Below are positions 8,684-16,406 of a stretch of 38,545 nt of DNA, piece after piece. The first letter of the stretch is position 1. Each line of letters starts with the position of its first letter. This DNA comes from Campylobacter concisus UNSWCS (GTDB lineage: Bacteria > Campylobacterota > Campylobacteria > Campylobacterales > Campylobacteraceae), in the NCBI RefSeq assembly GCF_000466685.1, contig NZ_ANNG01000025.1, positions 1-38,545 on the forward strand, given 5' to 3'. The notes beneath the pieces are model-generated. The model was not told the DNA's origin. It searched no databases and was given only the letters and a program-made list of their open reading frames with translations. A program made the translations under genes and the position numbers.

Positions 8684-10144
8684 TTGAGCGAAAAAAAGAC
8701 TACAAAGAAGCGTCCTGCAAAAAAGAGTGTAGGTCGCTCTCATAATAAAATTTTACTTGGTATCGGCGTCATTGCTGCCATTTTGATAGTGGCACTCATC
8801 GCAGCTCTTAGCATCAAAAATAAAGATGTTGAGCAGATAAGTAAAGTAAATGAGCCAAAGAGCGAGAAGCAAATTTCAAAAAAAGCTGAGCAAAAAGTTG
8901 CTAGCAAAGATAAAAAACAAGAGTATGAGAAGAGAAAATATCCTCTAAAATTTGATGAAGATGAAAATTTAAGTAAAATTTTTACCGATCCTAAACACAA
9001 AAGCGAACTTGCTCTAAAGCCAAAAACTGAGCCAAAAGAGCAAAAAAAGATAACTCCTGAGATAAAACCTGAAGTAAAAGTAGAAGCTAAAAAAGAAGAG
9101 CCAAAAAAAGAGCAAAACGATACGAAAAATTTGCTTGCAAATTTATATAAAAATATGCAAAGTAGCGTAGATGTAAGCCATGAAGCAAAGAGTGAAGAAA
9201 AGCCTGAGCAAAAGGTCGAGCAAAAGGTCGAGCAGGTTATCGAGCCATTTTACGCAGGCAAAAATGAGACAAAAACAGAGGCAAAGATAGAGCAAAACAA
9301 AAGCGCTGAAGCAAATTTAAGCATAAAAGAAAATTTAAATCATAGTGAAATTTTAAAACCAGAACCAGCTAAAAAAAGTGAGGTTGAGCCTAGTAACAAA
9401 GCCAAAAAGCAAATTTATAGCGAAAAACCGCAAAAAGAGAGCGCGAAAAAAGATGACTTTGCAGTTGTGCCATTTACTCCAAATAGCAGTGTAAAAGGGC
9501 GTGCTAAGCTAGTGCTAATAATCGATGATGTGGCGACATTTGAGCACGCTAGCATGGTAAAATCAATCGGTTTAAAGATAACTCCGTCTATTTTCCCAGC
9601 GACAAAAACTCATCCAGATACGCCAAATATCGCTAGAACGTTTGAGTTTTATATGATACATCTGCCGATGCAGGCAAAGCACTTTGATAGCCCAGAGATA
9701 GGCACTCTTACGATAAATGAGAGCTTTGAGAGCATGCATGAAAAGATAAAAAAGATACGAAGAGACTTCCCGCGCGCAAAATATACAAACAACCACACAG
9801 GATCACGATTTACCAGTGATTATGACGCGATGGACAAGGCTTATAGAGCGCTGATAGAGCAGGGTTTTATCTTTGTTGATAGTAAGACGATCGCTCAAAC
9901 AGCCGTGGCAAGGGCTGCGAAAAAGTATAATCAGCCTTACATTTCAAGAGATATATTTTTAGATGATGATCCATCGGCTAGTGCGGTTAGGCGAGAGCTT
10001 ATAGCTGCTGTAAATTTAGCCAAAAAAAGGGGCTACGCGATCGCCATCGGACACCCAAAGAAAAACACGATCGCAGTGATAAAAGCTAGTAAAAACAACA
10101 TCTTAAAAGATGTAGAAGTTGTTTATCTAAAAGATATTTTATGA
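8684..10144 (+). CDS. Divergent polysaccharide deacetylase family protein
   Basis: A 486-residue protein in three parts. Residues 23-43 form one membrane helix after a basic N-terminus, so it is anchored in the inner membrane facing the periplasm. Residues 50-265 are a low-complexity Lys/Glu-rich linker, including a short tandem EQKVEQKV repeat. Residues 268-480 form the YibQ-type divergent deacetylase fold: LIIDDV, IHLPMQA, NNHTGSRFT, DIFLDDD and IGHPKK supply the metal and catalytic positions. The substrate is unknown; a role on cell-wall or surface glycan is an inference from the fold. It begins with TTG, three bases after the ilvC stop and in the same frame, without a clear ribosome binding site. 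Its end overlaps dprA (ATGA). Confidence 0.85.
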   Translation: MSEKKTTKKRPAKKSVGRSHNKILLGIGVIAAILIVALIAALSIKNKDVEQISKVNEPKSEKQISKKAEQKVASKDKKQEYEKRKYPLKFDEDENLSKIFTDPKHKSELALKPKTEPKEQKKITPEIKPEVKVEAKKEEPKKEQNDTKNLLANLYKNMQSSVDVSHEAKSEEKPEQKVEQKVEQVIEPFYAGKNETKTEAKIEQNKSAEANLSIKENLNHSEILKPEPAKKSEVEPSNKAKKQIYSEKPQKESAKKDDFAVVPFTPNSSVKGRAKLVLIIDDVATFEHASMVKSIGLKITPSIFPATKTHPDTPNIARTFEFYMIHLPMQAKHFDSPEIGTLTINESFESMHEKIKKIRRDFPRAKYTNNHTGSRFTSDYDAMDKAYRALIEQGFIFVDSKTIAQTAVARAAKKYNQPYISRDIFLDDDPSASAVRRELIAAVNLAKKRGYAIAIGHPKKNTIAVIKASKNNILKDVEVVYLKDIL

Positions 10145-10911
10145 AGCTTGAAATCATCCCAGAGGCGCTAAATAGGCTAAAAAATCCCCCAAAAGAGCTA
10201 AATTTCATAGGTGACACCTCGCTTCTTAGCATGCCAAAAGTTGCAGTCGTTGGCTCAAGAAAGGCAAGTGTCTATACAAAAGAGTGTGTTGCAGAACTTT
10301 GCGCAGCGCTAAAAAGCGCAAATGTCTGCGTGGTAAGTGGTGGGGCTATCGGCGTGGATATCACGGCGCACAAGGCTGCCATGCCACGAACTATCGGTGT
10401 TTTTGCAAATGGACTTGACATCATCTATCCAGCTCAAAATAAAGCAGCGATAAGAGAAATTTATGAAAAGGGCTTGGCTCTAAGTGAGTATGACGAGGGC
10501 GAGCCGCCGATTGCTTATAGGTTTTTAGAGCGAAACCGCATAGTTGTGGGGCTTGCGCAAGCTCTTGTGGTAGCTCAAGCTGATCTAAGAAGTGGTTCGA
10601 TGCAAAGTGCAAGGCTTGCAAATGAGCTTAAAATCCCTCTCTTTGTCCTGCCTCAGCGCATAAATGAGAGTAGTGGAACGAATGCTCTGCTGGCTAGCAA
10701 AAAGGCCGAACTTATCGATGATTACGTTAAATTTGCCTCACTTTTTGGCGAGGTAAAAGTGCAAGAAAAAGTTGATGATGAGATCTTGAAATTTTGCAAA
10801 AATGGCGTTAGCCTTGATGAAGCATTGGCTAAATTTGGCGAGATCATCTATGAATACGAGCTTGATGGGCTAGTTGAAATTTCAAATTTAAGAGTAAAAA
10901 GCGCACTATGA
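10141..10911 (+). CDS. dprA: DNA-processing protein DprA
   Basis: A 256-residue DprA/Smf protein. The Rossmann-like core runs from KVAVVGSRKAS (residues 33-43) through VVSGGAIGVDITAH to GVFANGLDIIYP, ERNRIVVGLAQ and the SGSMQSARLANE segment. In family members this core binds ssDNA and loads RecA onto incoming DNA in natural transformation. The N-terminal SAM-like domain is missing, while the last 60 residues resemble the small winged-helix end (LDEALAKFGEIIYEYELDGLVE). The short form is usual in Campylobacter. It overlaps both neighbours by 4 bp (ATGA), so it is coupled to the deacetylase-like gene and to ruvX. Confidence 0.95.
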   Translation: MKLEIIPEALNRLKNPPKELNFIGDTSLLSMPKVAVVGSRKASVYTKECVAELCAALKSANVCVVSGGAIGVDITAHKAAMPRTIGVFANGLDIIYPAQNKAAIREIYEKGLALSEYDEGEPPIAYRFLERNRIVVGLAQALVVAQADLRSGSMQSARLANELKIPLFVLPQRINESSGTNALLASKKAELIDDYVKFASLFGEVKVQEKVDDEILKFCKNGVSLDEALAKFGEIIYEYELDGLVEISNLRVKSAL

Positions 10912-11291
10912 GAGAGAAATTTATGGCGATCGATGTTGGACTAAAGCGCATAGGGCTTGCTTTTGGCTTTGGCGAGGTCGTGACACCCCTTGAGCCAGTG
11001 CTTAGAAAAAATAGAAATCAAGCCGCAAGAGATGTGAGCCAAAAAGTAAATGAATACGCTCCAAACACGCTAGTAGTGGGCGTTCCGATCGGCGGCAGTA
11101 GCGAAGATGAGATGAGAAGGCGCATAGAGCATTTTGTCTCGCTTCTTGATGTGCAGGCTAATATCGTATATCAAGACGAGGCCTTTAGCAGCAGCGAGGC
11201 AAGTGAAATTTACACAAACACAAAGCGAGATGGCAGGCTCGATAGCGTCTCAGCCACTATCATCTTGAAGAGATATCTAAAAATTTTATAA
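10908..11291 (+). CDS. ruvX: Holliday-junction resolvase-like RuvX/YqgF
   Basis: A 127-residue RNase H-fold protein. AIDVGLKRIGLAFG at residues 7-20 carries the first catalytic Asp (D9), VVGVPIGG marks the second strand and YQDEAFSSSEA the third acidic site; the C-terminal D-S-V-SAT end completes the active site. Family members are implicated in 16S rRNA 5' maturation and in Holliday-junction resolution; sequence cannot say which applies here. Its ATG overlaps the dprA stop. Its 3' end overlaps the convergent gene by 6 bp with no terminator between them. Confidence 0.93.
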   Translation: MREKFMAIDVGLKRIGLAFGFGEVVTPLEPVLRKNRNQAARDVSQKVNEYAPNTLVVGVPIGGSSEDEMRRRIEHFVSLLDVQANIVYQDEAFSSSEASEIYTNTKRDGRLDSVSATIILKRYLKIL

Positions 11292-12080
11292 ATTTCTAGC
11301 CACCACCCCTAAAGTCTCGTGCAAGCTATCGCTAGTAAATGGCTGTCTAAGCGTAGTCATCTTCTCGCTTTTAATGCTTTTGGCTTCATCCTTGCTGATG
11401 ATGACGATGTAGAAATTCTTAAGCTTTTGATAAGTCAGCATCTCATCAAGCCTTACTTTGTCGCTTAGATACTCCTTTTGCACAAAGATGATGTCTGGCT
11501 TAAAAATGGCATCTTTTATGTGTAAATTTAAACTCTCAAAGCTCTTTTGTTTGCTAAGCTTCAGCCCTGTAAAGCTTAACTCATGACTTAGTGTTAAAAA
11601 TAAATTTTCATCATCGCAAGCTATTATCGCATTTTTGCCTAGAAGGCTGGCTATCTCGACGCTTTGCCTTTTAAATGTCCCGCTTTTTGGCAGTGGCACG
11701 CTTATGCTTATATTAAAGCCGTCCTCAGTTTCGCTCATCTTGGCATTTAGCTCTTTTAGTAGCTCGCTAGCTTCTTTTACTAGCCTCTCATTTGGCTTTT
11801 GCGGGCACGAAGTGCATCTTATATGTATGTCAAAATGCACCAAACTTAGGCTGTAGCTTACTAGAGTAAAGGATATGAGCAGTTTTGAGTTGCTAACGCT
11901 ATTTAGGTAAAATTTGCTTAAATTTTTGATCGCGCCTATTAGCTTATGCGCTTCAAAGCTTAGATAGCGTGGGTAGTTTGGGTTGTAGTTAAAGACGATG
12001 GCGTTCTTCCCAGCCGCTGCGTCCTTAAAAAGCGCCTCCAAAAATAGCTCCATCTGCGCGACAAAATCGACATTTTTCAT
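11286..12080 (-). CDS. Degenerate histidine-kinase ATPase/pseudo-receiver protein
   Basis: A 264-residue protein with no name I recognise. Residues 40-132 follow the layout of a kinase ATPase domain: a helix at the N-box position (HKLIGAIKNLSKF), alternating strands, and a closing FNISISVPLP strand like the end of HATPase_c. The canonical Asn and Gly boxes are absent, so ATP binding is doubtful. Residues 150-264 follow a response-regulator receiver: acidic pair D156-D157, the PDIIFV strand at 195-200, S229, and RQPF at 245-248. The phosphoacceptor Asp is Gln201 and the conserved Lys of the KPF motif is Gln246, so phosphorylation is unlikely. It sits directly upstream of its convergent neighbour's end and 4 bp into the end of queA (ATGA-type overlap). 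The fold call is inference from pattern. Confidence 0.6.
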   Translation of the reverse strand: MKNVDFVAQMELFLEALFKDAAAGKNAIVFNYNPNYPRYLSFEAHKLIGAIKNLSKFYLNSVSNSKLLISFTLVSYSLSLVHFDIHIRCTSCPQKPNERLVKEASELLKELNAKMSETEDGFNISISVPLPKSGTFKRQSVEIASLLGKNAIIACDDENLFLTLSHELSFTGLKLSKQKSFESLNLHIKDAIFKPDIIFVQKEYLSDKVRLDEMLTYQKLKNFYIVIISKDEAKSIKSEKMTTLRQPFTSDSLHETLGVVARNL

Positions 12081-13099
12081 ATCACAAGCATCCCATCGCC
12101 ATAAGAGTAAAATCTATACTTTTCGCTAACTGCCGTTTCGTAAATCCTCATCGTCTCTTCAATCCCTATGAAGCTAGTAACTAGCATGATTAGCGTTGAT
12201 TTTGGCAGGTGAAAATTTGTTAAAAGGTAGTTTTGCCTGATTGGTCTATTATTTAGGTTTAAAAATAGCTTGCAAAAGCCGCTTGGCTGCTTGCTTCTAG
12301 CAAACTCTTCAACGCATCTAGTAACCGTCGTGCCAACGCCAAGTATGGGCTTATTTGAGTTTATGATCTCTTGAGCTTTTTCGCTTAGCTCGTAAAACTC
12401 AGAGTGCATTTTGTGGTCGTTTATGTTTTGGCACTCCACGCCTTTAAACGTCCCAGCACCCACGTGAAGAGTGATGTAGGCGACCTCGTGCTTTGCCTTT
12501 ATTCTCTCTAGCATCTGCTCGCTAAAGTGCAGACTAGCTGTTGGAGCTGCGACTGCGCCGCTATTTTTAGCAAATATGCTTTGATACCAGCTCTCATCGT
12601 CCTTTGTATCAGCCCTTTTGATATATGGCGGAAGTGGGACGTGGCCGATCTTTTCTAGCTCACTAAAAAGTCGCGCCGTATCTAAAATAACGCCATTTTT
12701 GGTGAAATTTACCACCCTTGAGCCATCATTATTTAGCTCAAGCACATTTACCTTTATATCATCAGCGAAATTTAAAACGCTGCCGACACTTACTCTGCCT
12801 CTTATATAGACGCTAAATTTATTATCGCTAAGTGGTTGATTTAGCATCACTTCGCAGGCTCCGCCACTTTGTTTGCGTCCTAAAATGCGGGCCTTAACTA
12901 CCTTTGTATTGTTAAAAATAACCGCGGCGTCATCTGGGATGAGACTGGCTAGATCTTTAAATTTATAGTGTTTTATCTCTTTTGTTTTTTTAAGATAAAC
13001 AAGCAGTCTCGCCTCTTCTTTGGGCAAAACTGGCTCTTTTGCGATGAGCTCGTTAGGCAAAAAGTAGTCGTAGCTTGAGATGTTGTTTATATCACTCAT
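12077..13099 (-). CDS. queA: tRNA preQ1(34) S-adenosylmethionine ribosyltransferase-isomerase
   Basis: A QueA enzyme that transfers and isomerises the ribosyl group of S-adenosylmethionine onto preQ1 in tRNA, the step making epoxyqueuosine. Diagnostic segments are YFLPNELIAKEPVLPKEEARLL near the start, FNNTKVVKARI, and the late motif VAYITLHVGAGTFKGV with the LTNFHLPKSTL block. I place the start at ATG 13099 (340 residues), giving MSDINNISSYDYFLP; the frame is open 12 codons further, but that extra piece lies inside tatC and does not match the family. The chosen ATG overlaps the tatC stop by 8 bp. It is in the tatB-tatC-queA cluster also known from C. jejuni. Confidence 0.95.
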   Translation of the reverse strand: MSDINNISSYDYFLPNELIAKEPVLPKEEARLLVYLKKTKEIKHYKFKDLASLIPDDAAVIFNNTKVVKARILGRKQSGGACEVMLNQPLSDNKFSVYIRGRVSVGSVLNFADDIKVNVLELNNDGSRVVNFTKNGVILDTARLFSELEKIGHVPLPPYIKRADTKDDESWYQSIFAKNSGAVAAPTASLHFSEQMLERIKAKHEVAYITLHVGAGTFKGVECQNINDHKMHSEFYELSEKAQEIINSNKPILGVGTTVTRCVEEFARSKQPSGFCKLFLNLNNRPIRQNYLLTNFHLPKSTLIMLVTSFIGIEETMRIYETAVSEKYRFYSYGDGMLVI

Positions 13100-13850
13100 C
13101 GCCTGCGTCGCTGTCTGTATCGCTATCTTCTTCATCGTCGTCGCTTTTACCGGCTCTTTTGGCTACGATGATAGAAATTCCATAAAGTCCGATGAGTGGC
13201 ACTGCCATTAAAATTTGACTTATAACATCTGGCGGTGTCACGATGGCTGCGAAGATGAAGATGACGACTACTGCGTATCTGAAGTAGTCTTTTAACATCT
13301 TGTCATCGACTAGGCCGATCTTTGCTAAGAAAAATGTAATGACTGGCAGCTCAAATGAAATTCCAAAGCCGATCAGCAGTTTCGTGAAAAAGCCCACGTA
13401 CTCGCCTATGCTTGGCAGTGCCGTAAAGAGCTGACCGCCAAAATTTACCAAAAATGTAAAGCCAAGCGGGATGACCACGTAGTAGCAAAACGCCGCCCCG
13501 CACGCAAACATAAATGAGGCTGAAAGCACAAATGGGATCACATATTTTTTTTCATTGTCATAAAGTCCAGGTGCGACAAATAGCCAAAACTGCCAAAAAA
13601 TGATAGGCAAAGCAAGCACCAAGCCAGCAAAAAAGGCGACCTTCATCGCAGTGAAAAATGGCTCTTGAATTTGTGTAAAAATGATGTTTGAACCAGCTGG
13701 CAAGACCTGCTTTAGTGGCTCGCTCATCCATGCAAGCAGTGGATTCCAAAATGTAAAACAGATGCCAAAACAGACAAAAACGCTTACTATGCTTATAAAA
13801 AGCCTCTTTCTAAGTTCAATCAAATGGGGTCTTAGCTCTTCAAACATCAC
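13092..13850 (-). CDS. tatC: Sec-independent protein translocase TatC
   Basis: A 252-residue multi-spanning inner-membrane protein with the family start (LRPHLIELRKRLFIS) and six hydrophobic helices. The conserved residues of the signal-peptide binding face are present in the N-terminal part, and the FEL-PV-TFFLAKIGLV block lies in the middle. TatC recognises twin-arginine signals of folded, often cofactor-loaded, exported proteins. The tail after the last helix is highly acidic (DDDEEDSDTDSD), lies in the cytoplasm, and is not part of the core fold. It overlaps the end of tatB by 4 bp and the start of queA by 8 bp. Confidence 0.97.
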   Translation of the reverse strand: MMFEELRPHLIELRKRLFISIVSVFVCFGICFTFWNPLLAWMSEPLKQVLPAGSNIIFTQIQEPFFTAMKVAFFAGLVLALPIIFWQFWLFVAPGLYDNEKKYVIPFVLSASFMFACGAAFCYYVVIPLGFTFLVNFGGQLFTALPSIGEYVGFFTKLLIGFGISFELPVITFFLAKIGLVDDKMLKDYFRYAVVVIFIFAAIVTPPDVISQILMAVPLIGLYGISIIVAKRAGKSDDDEEDSDTDSDAGDE

Positions 13851-14245
13851 GCCTCTTTTTTATCGTTTAAGATCGCATCTTTAACTAAATTTGTTGGATT
13901 TTGTATATTTTCTACCGTTTTTTTGGTGTCGCTTACGACGTTTTGAATGCTCTCAGTGACGTCACTTGCGCTTTTCTTGATCTCGTCAAGCTCTTCAAAA
14001 GTGAGTTTTTTACGCACGCTTTGAGCGCTTTGAGTTATGCTCTCTTTGTATTTTTGAGCGTCCTCTTTGAGCTCGGCTATCTTCATCTCTTGATCAAATG
14101 TTGATTTTGCGTCATTTATGCCTTTTTTAAACATCTTTAGAAATTTGGCGATCTGCACCATAGCGCTTGGTAGCTTGTCAGGGCCCAAAACTAGCACGGC
14201 GATCACGGCGATGACCAATATCTCAGAAAAACTCATTCCAAACAT
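13847..14245 (-). CDS. tatB: Sec-independent protein translocase TatB
   Basis: A 132-residue protein with one N-terminal membrane helix (SFSEILVIAVIAVLVLGP), the hinge LVLGPDKLP, an amphipathic helix and a long charged helical tail. TatB forms the receptor complex with TatC. The Glu near the start of the helix and the length favour TatB over TatA, which is usually about 80 residues. No tatA is found in the window; in this group it is encoded elsewhere. An AGAGG site precedes the ATG, and the gene overlaps tatC. Confidence 0.92.
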   Translation of the reverse strand: MFGMSFSEILVIAVIAVLVLGPDKLPSAMVQIAKFLKMFKKGINDAKSTFDQEMKIAELKEDAQKYKESITQSAQSVRKKLTFEELDEIKKSASDVTESIQNVVSDTKKTVENIQNPTNLVKDAILNDKKEA

Positions 14246-14312
14246 TTTTGCCTCTGTTAAATTTCATTTAAGCTTTGTATTTTATCTTGACTTTGCTCAA
14301 ATTTTTATAAAT

Positions 14313-15359
14313 TTAGCCCTCGATAAAGAGTGCGATCTCGTCGCTTAATAAGAAATTTGGGTTGTAGAATTTGCCATTTTTAAAGAGTAGTTTTTCATTT
14401 TCTACAAGTAAATTTGCTCTTTTTTTCTGAGCCTCGCTTAAGCGCCCAGCCTCCACGCCAACGATGCTTCTAAGCCCTAAAAATATATGCTCTCTTGCTA
14501 GCTCGCTTTGGCTTAAAATTTCTCTTTCTCTATGCGTTGGCTGCGTGATGTAGGCATCTATGCTATTTTTGGCGTAGTATCTGGTGGCGTCCTTAAAGCC
14601 CACGCTAAAAGCTCCCACGCCAAGGTAGTTTTTGCCCTGCCAGTAGCCAAGATTGTGCTTGCAAATTTGCCCGAAATTTGAAATTTCATATTGCTTAAAG
14701 CCAGCCCTCCCAACCTGCTCTATCATAAATTTAGCCAAAGTGTCGCTATTCTTTTTATAGCTTTTTTTGCCAGCAAATGGGGTGTTTTCTTCAAGTGTGA
14801 GCGAGTAGGCGCTAAGATGCGTGATAGCAAGGCTTTTTAAGTTTTCAACCTCAGCCAAAAGGCGCTTTTTGGTATCAAATTTAGTGTCATAGATGAAGTC
14901 TAAATTTATATTTTTAAAGCCAGCTGCATGGGCATTTTCAACCGTTTTAAAAATTTGCTCCTTGCTGTGGATGCGCCCTAGAAATTTAAGCTTATCTTCA
15001 AAAAAGCTTTGCGCGCCAAAGCTTATGCGGTTTGCGCCTAAATTTTTTACATGCTTTAGCCAAGCTAAATTTGCTGAATTTGGATTTGCCTCAAATGTGA
15101 TCTCGGTTTTAGGCGTGCAAAGTGGAGCTAAAATGCTAAAAATTTCATCATAAAAGTTAGCATTTACTGCGCTCGGTGTGCCACCACCAAAAAATATGGT
15201 TGAAATTTCTTTTACATTTTGGCTTTTTAGCTGGAAATTTAGATCAAGGCAAAGCGCTTTAAAATAGGTGCTAACCTTTTTAAATTCGTCATCGCTTGAG
15301 CCAAAGGCGCAGTAAGGACACTTGCTCTCGCAAAATGGCACGTGGATATAAACTTGCAA
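14313..15359 (-). CDS. hemW: Radical SAM heme chaperone HemW
   Basis: A 348-residue radical SAM protein, CESKCPYC at residues 10-17 giving the CX3CX2C ligands of the 4Fe-4S cluster, with the FFGGGTPS and FEANPNS segments for S-adenosylmethionine binding. The HNLGYWQGKNYLGVG block is the HemW signature; true coproporphyrinogen dehydrogenase HemN has a longer N-terminal part and an additional conserved cysteine there. HemW is regarded as a heme-transfer protein, so older annotations as HemN are likely wrong. The start is TTG at 15359 behind a GAGAG site; no ATG is in place. It is separated from tatB by 67 bp. Confidence 0.93.
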   Translation of the reverse strand: MQVYIHVPFCESKCPYCAFGSSDDEFKKVSTYFKALCLDLNFQLKSQNVKEISTIFFGGGTPSAVNANFYDEIFSILAPLCTPKTEITFEANPNSANLAWLKHVKNLGANRISFGAQSFFEDKLKFLGRIHSKEQIFKTVENAHAAGFKNINLDFIYDTKFDTKKRLLAEVENLKSLAITHLSAYSLTLEENTPFAGKKSYKKNSDTLAKFMIEQVGRAGFKQYEISNFGQICKHNLGYWQGKNYLGVGAFSVGFKDATRYYAKNSIDAYITQPTHREREILSQSELAREHIFLGLRSIVGVEAGRLSEAQKKRANLLVENEKLLFKNGKFYNPNFLLSDEIALFIEG

Positions 15360-15413
15360 ATTTCTCTCTTTTTAAATTTTGGCGATTATAAGAAATTTGG
15401 CATTTAGAGCAGT

Positions 15414-16298
15414 TTAAAAGTAGCTTTTTTGCCTTATTAGCTCACTTGGTAAAAAGCCAAAAGTGCCTTTAAAAATTTTTGCAAAATGCGCTGCATTTGT
15501 GTAGCCAACGATGCTAGCGGCCTCTTTTATGCTGATATCATTTTGTTTTAAAAGGGCAAATGCAAGCTTTAGCCGCTCTTTTGCTAAAAGCTGATAGATC
15601 GTATCTTTGAAAAAGAGTTTAAAATTTTTCTTAAGCCAAAAGTCATTAGTGCCGCAAAGGTGCGCTAACTCTTTGATGCTTGGGGGATTTTGCATGCGAG
15701 TAAGCAAAATTTTCTTAGCCTTTAAAAGCAGCTTCTCTTCATCGCTACTAAAGTAAATTTTCTCATCTTTTAAAGCTTTGCTCTTATAGATAAGCTCTAA
15801 AATTTTTGACTCTATAAAAATTTCTCTCATCATACCATCATATAAATTTGTCGTCTCAAGCTCGTTTAAAACGCAAATTTGAGCCTTATCTTTTTTGCAT
15901 TTTATAAGATCAAATTTCTCTTCAAATTTTAGCTCACTAAAAATTTCAAGCTTATTTGCGTAGTTTTCTTCAAAAAGCAAGGTTTTGGTTTTATAAAATT
16001 TATTTTGATATTCAAAAACGCCTTTTAAGCTATCATTTACCAGTCCTATGCAAAACTCATCCCTGCTTAAAAGGTACTCTTTTTTATCAAGCTTGAAGCA
16101 AAGATTATCTTTTGCTTCGTTAAACATCAAAAATAGATATTTTTTATCTCCCTCGCTCTCTCTTTTTATGATTTTGTTGCATAAAATCTCGCTTTTTAGG
16201 TAGCTGATGCCATTAGCTTGTTTAAAAAATTCTACATTTATCCGCTTGTTGCTTTGCAAGATTTTACTTATGCCATATCTTTTATCTAAATTTATCAT
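15414..16298 (-). CDS. AraC family transcriptional regulator
   Basis: A 294-residue regulator with two helix-turn-helix units in the last 95 residues: LAHLCGTNDFWLKKNFKLFF and ISIKEAASIVGYTNAAHFAKIFK, followed by the GFLPSELIRQ end typical of AraC family members. The first 190 residues are a sensing domain I do not recognise, similar in layout to PchR-type regulators that sense ferric siderophores. It is divergent to the TonB-dependent receptor gene with a Fur-like box between them, which suggests that it activates that receptor when the ligand is present. The ligand is unknown. An AAGGGAT site precedes the ATG. Confidence 0.9.
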   Translation of the reverse strand: MINLDKRYGISKILQSNKRINVEFFKQANGISYLKSEILCNKIIKRESEGDKKYLFLMFNEAKDNLCFKLDKKEYLLSRDEFCIGLVNDSLKGVFEYQNKFYKTKTLLFEENYANKLEIFSELKFEEKFDLIKCKKDKAQICVLNELETTNLYDGMMREIFIESKILELIYKSKALKDEKIYFSSDEEKLLLKAKKILLTRMQNPPSIKELAHLCGTNDFWLKKNFKLFFKDTIYQLLAKERLKLAFALLKQNDISIKEAASIVGYTNAAHFAKIFKGTFGFLPSELIRQKSYF

Positions 16299-16342
16299 TT
16301 TATCCCTTGAGCGTTAAATTTAATCCCTCTAACGTTATGTCT

Positions 16343-16361
16343 GATATTGATAACGATTATT
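16343..16361 (+). promoter_or_regulatory. Fur-like box upstream of the TonB receptor gene
   Basis: GATATTGATAACGATTATT matches the consensus Fur box at 15 of 19 positions and lies 45 bp before the GTG start, just upstream of a TAAAAT -10-like box (16371-16376). Fur with iron bound would repress the receptor gene and possibly the divergent regulator. The match is by eye and not scored against a Campylobacter Fur model. Confidence 0.65.
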
Positions 16362-16406
16362 TTATTTTAGTAAAATGTGATTTAAATTTTAATAAGGAGT
16401 TTTTTT

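Noticed and set aside
9205-9240. Short EQKV repeat in the deacetylase gene as a phase-variable tract
   Set aside because: Only about two 12-bp copies are present and the unit is a multiple of three, so length change would not switch the frame.
13100-13135. Longer queA start at 13135
   Set aside because: The extra 12 codons lie inside tatC and match no QueA; the ATG at 13099 gives the family start and overlaps the tatC stop.
14313-15359. Oxygen-independent coproporphyrinogen dehydrogenase (HemN)
   Set aside because: The length and the HNLGYW block fit HemW; HemN has a longer N-terminus with another cysteine.
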